From an uncultured Treponema sp. (lineage in GTDB: Bacteria; Spirochaetota; Spirochaetia; Treponematales; Treponemataceae): a stretch of 6,566 nt of DNA. Position 1 is the first letter of the stretch. Every line of letters begins with the position of its first letter. This document shows, piece after piece, positions 1 to 3,924 of this stretch. The notes under the pieces are model-generated. The model saw only the letters and a list, made by a program, of their open reading frames with translations, had not been told where the DNA came from and did no database searches. Location of the stretch: assembly GCA_946403565.1 (NCBI GenBank), contig CAMJAJ010000082.1:1-6566 (forward strand). Reading direction: 5' to 3'. A program made the translations under genes and the position numbers.

Positions 1-374
1 TCCCCGTTGGGGACCATGTAGAGCGCATCGGCGCGGAGGGAGTTCTTTGACGATGAAATCTTGGTGTAGCCGAAGCCGTGGCGGCACTCATACGTGTCTA
101 GCGGCGTGTTCATGGGCTTGAAGCCGGGATTCCAGACTGTGCCATTGTCGTTTATATAGAAGTAACGGCCGTTGTAGTCCAAGGGGATGTCGTTGTAACG
201 GTAGCGGGTCAGGCGGCGGAGCCTCGCGTCGGTGTAGAACGCGTAGCCTCCCGCAGTGTTGGAAATCAGGGAGAAGAACTTCTCATTCCCAAGGTAGTTG
301 ATCCACGGATAGGGGGTCAAGGGGTTTGTTATGACGTACTCTCGCTGGGCATCGTCAAAGTGTCCGAATTTCAT
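1..374 (-). CDS. Cellobiose phosphorylase (GH94), N-terminal part, cut by window edge
   Basis: Cytoplasmic enzyme that splits cellobiose with phosphate into glucose 1-phosphate and glucose (EC 2.4.1.20), saving ATP during cellodextrin use. The 124 visible residues start [16 protein letters not shown] and continue with [29 protein letters not shown] and ECRHGFGYT. From memory these follow the N-terminal beta-sandwich domain of known cellobiose phosphorylases closely. The [13 protein letters not shown] stretch fits cellobiose phosphorylase better than diacetylchitobiose phosphorylase. The family is about 800 residues long, so the catalytic (alpha/alpha)6 domain with its general-acid Asp lies beyond the left edge and cannot be checked. 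The ATG at 372-374 is preceded by GGAGGA (378-383), only three bases away, and by a good promoter. No frameshift is visible. Cellodextrin phosphorylase is the main alternative; substrate preference cannot be settled from this part. Confidence 0.92.
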   Translation of the reverse strand, partial: MKFGHFDDAQREYVITNPLTPYPWINYLGNEKFFSLISNTAGGYAFYTDARLRRLTRYRYNDIPLDYNGRYFYINDNGTVWNPGFKPMNTPLDTYECRHGFGYTKISSSKNSLRADALYMVPNG

Positions 375-412
375 GCTTCCTCCAGAAACTCTTGGTTAAA
401 TGTGTTACTACG

Positions 413-441
413 ATTTTAGCACGTTATGATTCTTATGTAAA
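413..441 (-). promoter_or_regulatory. Sigma-70-type promoter of the cellobiose phosphorylase gene
   Basis: Read on the minus strand: -35 TTTACA (436-441), a 17-base spacer and -10 TAAAAT (413-418). Both hexamers match the consensus at five of six positions and the spacing is ideal. Transcription should start near 405, giving a leader of about 30 bases before the ATG at 374. The 23-bp repeat array lies directly upstream of the -35 box. Confidence 0.8.
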
Positions 442-457
442 GGTAAAAAATAGGCGG

Positions 458-549
458 GGACGGAAATCAGTTGGCCTTGAAGCTGCGCTGGCCTTTTCCG
501 TGGAGCTGCGCTGGCGGTAGCCTCGAAGCTTCGCTGGCGGTAGCCTCGG
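458..549. repeat. 23-bp-period tandem repeat array A (three clear units plus one degenerate)
   Basis: Units at 481-503, 504-526 and 527-549 all begin AGCTKCGCTGGC. The last two are identical except at two of 23 positions, while the first matches its neighbour at about 16 of 23. A more decayed unit (458-480) keeps GGCCTTGA in place of AGCCTCGA. On the minus strand the units begin GCGMAGC and end GSCCA, the same pattern as the array at 3707-3798. The array sits between the fecR-like gene's terminator and the promoter of the cellobiose phosphorylase gene. It has no coding role that I can see. Its function is unknown. Confidence 0.75.
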
Positions 550-572
550 GATGGGCATCCTGTCCCTTGGGC

Positions 573-604
573 AAAAAAAGGCACGGACCCAAGCCCGTGC
601 CTTT
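573..604 (-). terminator. Rho-independent terminator of the FecR-domain gene
   Basis: A perfect 10-bp stem, 577-586 (AAAGGCACGG) with 595-604 (CCGTGCCTTT), has an 8-base loop. On the minus strand it runs into seven T residues (573-579). It starts 17 bases after the stop codon of the FecR-domain gene, so it ends that transcript and separates it from the cellobiose phosphorylase gene. Confidence 0.92.
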
Positions 605-620
605 CTCAGCGCTCTGCCGC

Positions 621-1472
621 TTACTCCATCGCTGCTGCGGCGGAGATTCCGATGGCGGTGTACGACGTCGTGTCGCCCATTCCGCCTACGTATTCGGTGC
701 CCTCCATGCCGGGCAGGGTTCCAGTGGCGACCGCTCCACCGGCCACGACCGTCCTTTCAGCCAGCGTCGCGCTGTCTCCGGGCAGTGAGTAAGAGTCGGT
801 GATCCGCTTGTTGATCGGATTCTCGGAAGAGTCAAGCCCGTCGGTAATCGTGATGCGCTGTCCCGCGAACACGGGGATAAGTCCACCACCGACGTCCTTG
901 GTCTGGGAGAAGCCGGTGAGGGCCTTTCCATCAGAGATGAAGAGGTTGCCGCTCTCGGACTCGACCTGCTCCCTGGTCTCTCCACCGCTCATTCCGACGA
1001 GACCTTCCGTAACGTCGGTCTCACCGCTCGCATAGCTGTCGAACGCCGTTCCGCGGACGGAAGCCGTTGAGGCCGGCGTATGGACCTTGAAGTCGTTCAG
1101 GTTCTTGCTCGTGGAGTTGACCTTGAACGAGGCCTTTCCGGTGTCTATGTACACGGTCGTCTTGGTTACGTTCTTGTCAGTTCCTTCCACGTCCTTGCGC
1201 GTCAGCTGCTCCACAGACATCCTCGTGAGGGGGGAAATCGTGCAGACTGACTCTCCCAGCTTGAGCGTAGCGTTTGAGTTGAAGCCCGTGGAGATGATGG
1301 CTCCCTCTTCTACGGTATCCCCCTTTTCCAGGTCAACCCATTCGCTAGCTCCTTTTTTCTGCACCTGGACCTTTCCAGTCACAGAAGTTACTTTCGCATC
1401 GAATGCGAAAGCCGACACTGCGCCACATGCAACGAGCGCGAAACCAATCAGGCACTTGAAATTCACTTTCAT
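621..1472 (-). CDS. Exported FecR-domain protein
   Basis: 283 residues with a signal peptide and one FecR domain (roughly 30-160). The domain carries GKVQVQKKG (33-41) near its start, LKLGESVCTISPLT in the middle and the signature FKVHTPASTASVRGTAF (128-144), followed by the DVTEGLVGMSGG stretch. The rest is a less conserved Gly/Ala/Thr-rich tail. Export is clear, but the processing is ambiguous. Signal peptidase I could cut after AFA (residue 23), or LVAC (13-16) could act as a lipobox. Continued hydrophobicity after Cys16 favours the former. The ATG at 1472 was chosen because AGGAGG (1479-1484) lies six bases upstream and the signal peptide begins there; an in-frame ATG 48 bases further out has no support and lies before the likely transcription start. 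FecR proper is a membrane regulator working with FecI and FecA. Neither is seen here, so a structural or ligand-binding envelope role is more likely. The gene is monocistronic, with its own promoter and terminator. Confidence 0.88.
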   Translation of the reverse strand: MKVNFKCLIGFALVACGAVSAFAFDAKVTSVTGKVQVQKKGASEWVDLEKGDTVEEGAIISTGFNSNATLKLGESVCTISPLTRMSVEQLTRKDVEGTDKNVTKTTVYIDTGKASFKVNSTSKNLNDFKVHTPASTASVRGTAFDSYASGETDVTEGLVGMSGGETREQVESESGNLFISDGKALTGFSQTKDVGGGLIPVFAGQRITITDGLDSSENPINKRITDSYSLPGDSATLAERTVVAGGAVATGTLPGMEGTEYVGGMGDTTSYTAIGISAAAAME

Positions 1473-1519
1473 AGTAAACCTCCTGTTTTTAGGCTGCCCA
1501 AAAAGGCTTTTCCCGCTCA

Positions 1520-1548
1520 ACTATAACACAGCTGTGCGCCAAAGTCCA
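1520..1548 (-). promoter_or_regulatory. Promoter of the FecR-domain gene
   Basis: Minus strand: -35 TGGACT (1543-1548, four of six), a 17-base spacer and -10 TATAGT (1520-1525, five of six). Transcription would start near 1513, leaving about 40 bases of leader. Runs of A and T at 1550-1590 lie just upstream and could act as an UP-like element. Confidence 0.65.
1527..1536. promoter_or_regulatory. Perfect 10-bp palindrome in the promoter spacer, possible operator
   Basis: CACAGCTGTG is a perfect palindrome lying between the -35 and -10 boxes of the FecR-domain gene. A repressor bound there would block RNA polymerase. A 10-bp palindrome may arise by chance, so this is only a candidate site. Confidence 0.3.
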
Positions 1549-1676
1549 GAAAAATCTTCTTTCAGCCTTCGTTTTTTTGTCACTTTTTGTATCGGTTCGC
1601 CTGTATCGTCGGCAGACTATCAATTTCAACAAGTTCTCCCGGCCGGAAGCCGCCCCAGGTCCCGCAGGGAAGCACC

Positions 1677-1701
1677 CGTGCGGCTCTGTTGCTGCCGCAC
1701 G
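1677..1701 (-). terminator. Hairpin after the barrel gene, weak terminator candidate
   Basis: An 8-bp perfect stem (CGTGCGGC at 1677-1684 with GCCGCACG at 1694-1701) and a 9-base loop begin 19 bases downstream of the barrel gene's stop. No T-tract follows on the minus strand, so it is not a classical intrinsic terminator. It could stabilise the 3' end of the transcript or help factor-dependent termination. Confidence 0.4.
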
Positions 1702-1720
1702 CCGGCTCCTGTCCAGGCCC

Positions 1721-3049
1721 CTAGAAGGAGAAGACTCCCGTCACCGTCGCTCCGGTGTTGTCGTAGTCCCTGTCCAGGGCGAAGAAGCGGTATGCCTTGA
1801 CCTGGAACTGGAAGTCGGAGGTGCACTGGAGCTTCAGCTCGGTGTAGAGCTGCCAGCCCTCGTAATCGACGACGTTCTTCTTATAGCTAAAGAGCTGGTC
1901 AGAGCCAAAGGTTACGAGGAATTCCCTCGTCGGCTTGATGACCGCGGAAAGGCCGTACTTGATAGCCGCCGAATGTTCCGGACCATAGCGCTGGTAGGAG
2001 ATGGGGTTGCTCGTGAAGCCGTAGAATTCGTCGTAGATTCCGTTGTCCCCCGAGGCATAGGTGAAGTCCCCGGAAATCGCCAGGGAGTGGAAGTTCGTGA
2101 AGTAGGTGAACTTGAGCTTGGTCAGGTTGGCAAGCCCGTCGAAGGCCGACTTGTCGTTGGCGCTGTCCCCGTAGGTGGAGAAGGTCGTCGAGAAGTTGTA
2201 GACCAGGTCGGAGAAGATGAAGGGGCCGTACATACCGCCCGTTATATAGAAGCGGTCGAACGCGTCCTCGATCTTGCTGGGGCCTTCGGTGTTTATGGCC
2301 ATGCTGCCCTCTATGTAGGGGGTCTGGTTTGCAAAGAGGTAGGGGAAGGTCAGGTTCGCCGAGGAGAGGAAGTACGGTTCTGCCCAGACGTAGAGCGACC
2401 GTCCCACTTCCGACCAGAGCCTGCCCCAGTCTACCTTCTTGGTGATGTCGGAGAGGTTCTTGATCTTCACCGAGTCCACCTTGTCCAGGTAGGTGGCGTA
2501 GATGCTGTTGGAAAGCAGGCTGGTCCAGTAGTTCTTACCGGTCGAGTTGATGATCAGCGTGTTCTTTGCGTTCAGGAGGCCGGTGTAGCCCGCGAAGACC
2601 CCGAACTGGATCTTGCTCGCGCTGTAGCCTGCGTACATGCCGTCTATCTTCTGGTTGATGATGCTGCCGGTCTTGTCGGCCACGTTGAAGCGGCCGAGGG
2701 AGAGGGAGAAGGCCCCCTTCTCGCTGTAGTTGTTGTAGTAGTAGCGGAGCAGGTCGATGTCCGGCACGATGTTTATGTATGAGATGCTGTCGTAGCTGTT
2801 TTCCTGGGTGTACTTGATGGATGCCTGCCCGGAGAGGCCGAACATGGAGTCCTCGACGAAGGGCAGGTCAAACCAGCTCTGCACCTTCAGGTTGGTGACC
2901 TGGTGGGCGAGCAGCCAGTCCAAGGGCCTTCCGCCTCCATTTCCGGCGGCTCCGCCGGAGAGGATGACCTGGGTACCCCCGTCGAATGCGGCGGCGGGCA
3001 GGGGGAGGAGGAGGAGTGCTGCCAGGACGAGTTTATTTATACTTTTCAT
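1721..3049 (-). CDS. Outer-membrane beta-barrel protein, family not recognised
   Basis: 442 residues. The signal peptide is basic (MKSINK), then hydrophobic (LVLAALLLLPLP), with signal peptidase I cutting after AAA (residue 21). The mature protein is rich in Tyr, Phe, Ser, Gly and Asn. Short alternating polar/hydrophobic stretches suggest strands, such as AFSLSLGRF, KIQFGVFAGY, LKFTYFTNF, GWQLYTELKLQC and FQFQVKAYRFF. It ends in ATVTGVFSF, with the terminal Phe typical of substrates of the BAM assembly machine. I therefore infer an outer-membrane barrel; substrate and pore function are unknown. The gene's first 17 bases overlap the end of the SLH-like gene upstream, and its own Shine-Dalgarno is weak (AAGAGAA), so its translation is probably coupled to that gene. 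No frameshift is visible. The alternative is a soluble periplasmic beta-rich protein, which the C-terminal Phe makes less likely. Confidence 0.8.
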   Translation of the reverse strand: MKSINKLVLAALLLLPLPAAAFDGGTQVILSGGAAGNGGGRPLDWLLAHQVTNLKVQSWFDLPFVEDSMFGLSGQASIKYTQENSYDSISYINIVPDIDLLRYYYNNYSEKGAFSLSLGRFNVADKTGSIINQKIDGMYAGYSASKIQFGVFAGYTGLLNAKNTLIINSTGKNYWTSLLSNSIYATYLDKVDSVKIKNLSDITKKVDWGRLWSEVGRSLYVWAEPYFLSSANLTFPYLFANQTPYIEGSMAINTEGPSKIEDAFDRFYITGGMYGPFIFSDLVYNFSTTFSTYGDSANDKSAFDGLANLTKLKFTYFTNFHSLAISGDFTYASGDNGIYDEFYGFTSNPISYQRYGPEHSAAIKYGLSAVIKPTREFLVTFGSDQLFSYKKNVVDYEGWQLYTELKLQCTSDFQFQVKAYRFFALDRDYDNTGATVTGVFSF

Positions 3050-3548
3050 TTATTTTCTCTTGTTCAATAATGGCGGCCCGGACTTTCCGCTCCTGGCTGT
3101 CACGTTCGTGGTGCTCGATGCAGCGGGTCACTATGTTCAGGGCCTCGTAGCCCGAGATGAGCTTTTCGCCCGTATAGTTCGTAGGGATGTACTTGAACGC
3201 CCGCAGTTCCTTCCAGGCCTGGTAGGGGCTTTTGAAGGTGCAGTAGCCCACGCTGTCCACGACGTACCATGCGCCGCAGCAGATGTTGCAGAAGTTCGCG
3301 AGGGGAATCGGGGTCTCGCTGTCCTTCATATATTTGGCTTTTACGATTTTGTTGTTGATGAGGGCCTCGATGGCGTCGTCGTTGCTGGCGCTGTCGCTGA
3401 CAAGTCCGAGATAGGTGGCTGCCAGGTAGCTTGCCTGCCCGAAGGTGACGGTCTCAGAGTTCAATATTTCTGCTATCCTGTCCGCCGACTGCGCCCAAGA
3501 GCACACGCCCATGACACACAGCAGGCCGATTAAAAACAATCGCCTCAT
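3033..3548 (-). CDS. Small exported protein with SLH-like sequence
   Basis: 171 residues. The signal peptide ends near SWA (17-19), after which signal peptidase I could cut; Cys16 (MGVC) is a poor lipobox. No family is recognised with certainty. The body reads like a diverged pair of S-layer-homology repeats. VTFGQASYLAATYLGL (34-49) is followed by DDAIEALINNKIV (57-69) and PIPLANFCNICCGAWY (80-95). A second copy may be SPYQAWKELRAFKYI (107-121) followed by YTGEKLISGYEALNIVTRCIE (125-145), compared with the SLH pattern of AIxxLxxxGIV then hydrophobic helix after (I/T)TR.E. SLH domains usually bind peptidoglycan-linked polymers. The last 26 residues are a charged helix-prone tail. Cysteines at 87, 90, 91, 103 and 143 are unusual for an SLH protein. 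It is the first gene of an operon with the barrel. Its Shine-Dalgarno is poor, lying within a GA repeat (3554-3563), and the start was chosen from the signal peptide. The SLH reading is inference. Confidence 0.78.
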   Translation of the reverse strand: MRRLFLIGLLCVMGVCSWAQSADRIAEILNSETVTFGQASYLAATYLGLVSDSASNDDAIEALINNKIVKAKYMKDSETPIPLANFCNICCGAWYVVDSVGYCTFKSPYQAWKELRAFKYIPTNYTGEKLISGYEALNIVTRCIEHHERDSQERKVRAAIIEQEKINEKYK

Positions 3549-3582
3549 ACCAGCTCTCTCTCTCTATCCCACACCCTATCCT

Positions 3583-3611
3583 ATTTTATCGAATACCGGA
3601 ATAAAATGCAA
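3583..3611 (-). promoter_or_regulatory. Promoter of the SLH-like/barrel operon
   Basis: Minus strand: -35 TTGCAT (3606-3611, only the TTG core matches), a 17-base spacer and -10 TAAAAT (3583-3588, five of six). The start would fall near 3576, about 28 bases before the ATG at 3548. It is the best match upstream of this gene, and no second promoter is seen before the barrel, so the two genes are probably co-transcribed. Confidence 0.6.
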
Positions 3612-3629
3612 GGGTACAAAAATGATTTT

Positions 3630-3654
3630 CGGGGGGCTCCGCGCTTCACCCCCG
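3630..3654. other. GC-rich hairpin upstream of the operon promoter
   Basis: CGGGGG (3630-3635) pairs with CCCCCG (3649-3654) around a 13-base loop. It lies about 20 bases upstream of the -35 box at 3606-3611. On the minus strand it is followed by AAAATCATTTTTG, so it resembles a weak terminator, but no gene ends there. It may be a relic of a mobile or repeated segment. Confidence 0.45.
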
Positions 3655-3670
3655 CTTTCGGATGAATCTC

Positions 3671-3710
3671 TGGCTATTATTTGGATTTGTTGGCTACATT
3701 TCGCATTGGT
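3671..3710. repeat. Degenerate 20-base tandem duplication
   Basis: 3671-3690 and 3691-3710 both begin TGGCTA and match at about 14 of 20 positions. This is weak but lies immediately beside the 23-bp array, so it may be part of the same repeat-bearing segment. It could also be chance in AT-richer DNA. Confidence 0.3.
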
Positions 3711-3721
3711 AATGTAACCAA
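3690..3721. other. Imperfect inverted repeat beside array B
   Basis: TTGGCTACATT (3690-3700) pairs with AATGTAACCAA (3711-3721) at ten of eleven positions, with a 10-base loop. It overlaps the left edge of the 23-bp array. No T-tract follows on either strand. It could be a protein-binding site or the end of a repeated element. Confidence 0.45.
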
Positions 3722-3798
3722 ACGCGTGCGCTTCACGTGACCGAATGCTTGGGCTTCATGTGGCCGAACGTCCAGGCTTCGCACGGCCAACCGTTTCT
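3707..3798. repeat. 23-bp-period tandem repeat array B (four degenerate units)
   Basis: Units start at 3707, 3730, 3753 and 3776. The last three begin GCTTCRYRYGRCC, followed by RACCG or GAAYG. The first is more diverged but keeps ATGTAACCAAACG in register with ATGTGGCCGAACG of the third. On the minus strand the units have GAAGC near the start and GGCCA, GGTCA or GGTTA at the end, like the array at 458-549. The array lies in the divergent region, about 30 bases upstream of the cyclase promoter. Its function is unknown. Confidence 0.65.
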
Positions 3799-3830
3799 GG
3801 GAGAATGCCGCGACCTGCCTCCTGCCCCCC

Positions 3831-3859
3831 TGTTCAATTCTCGCCGTATGTTTTATAAT
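3831..3859 (+). promoter_or_regulatory. Promoter of the CHASE2 cyclase gene
   Basis: A perfect -10 TATAAT (3854-3859) lies 17 bases after a weak -35 TGTTCA (3831-3836, three of six). The start would be near 3866, giving a leader of about 59 bases that carries the hairpins described next. The weak -35 suggests an activator may be needed. Confidence 0.65.
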
Positions 3860-3874
3860 GGAAGAATATTGAAT

Positions 3875-3918
3875 GGCACCCCCTGGAAAGCGTCCGAGGG
3901 TGCCGTTGAGCAACGGAG
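3875..3918 (+). promoter_or_regulatory. Leader hairpins overlapping the cyclase Shine-Dalgarno
   Basis: Hairpin 1 pairs GGCACCC (3875-3881) with GGGTGCC (3898-3904). Hairpin 2 pairs CCGTT (3903-3907) with AACGG (3912-3916) across the tetraloop at 3908-3911. Hairpin 2 covers the first two bases of the Shine-Dalgarno GGAG (3915-3918). The two share bases 3903-3904, so they compete. No T-tract follows hairpin 1, so it is not a terminator. This arrangement could tune translation; the stems are short and the case is modest. Confidence 0.4.
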
Positions 3919-3924
3919 TACATT

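Noticed and set aside
471..802. Plus-strand ORFs across the repeat array and terminator
   Set aside because: They run through a 23-bp repeat and a terminator hairpin and into the antisense of the FecR-domain gene, without a ribosome site or a recognisable product.
1473..1520. Upstream in-frame ATG giving the FecR-domain protein 16 extra residues
   Set aside because: This start lies at or upstream of the likely transcription start and overlaps the -10 box. It also places a charged stretch in front of the signal peptide. The ATG at 1472 has AGGAGG at ideal spacing.
1677..1701. Confident intrinsic terminator for the barrel operon
   Set aside because: The stem is good but no T-tract follows, so it is listed only as a weak candidate.
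1577..2782. Long plus-strand open frame (401 codons) opposite the barrel gene
   Set aside because: It is the antisense of a gene with a signal peptide and a barrel-type C-terminus. Its product is Val/Glu/Gly/Arg-rich low-complexity sequence with no domain, as expected from the mirror of a GC-rich gene.
3707..3798. CRISPR array
   Set aside because: The units follow each other directly at 23 bases with no unique spacers and are degenerate, and there are no cas genes.
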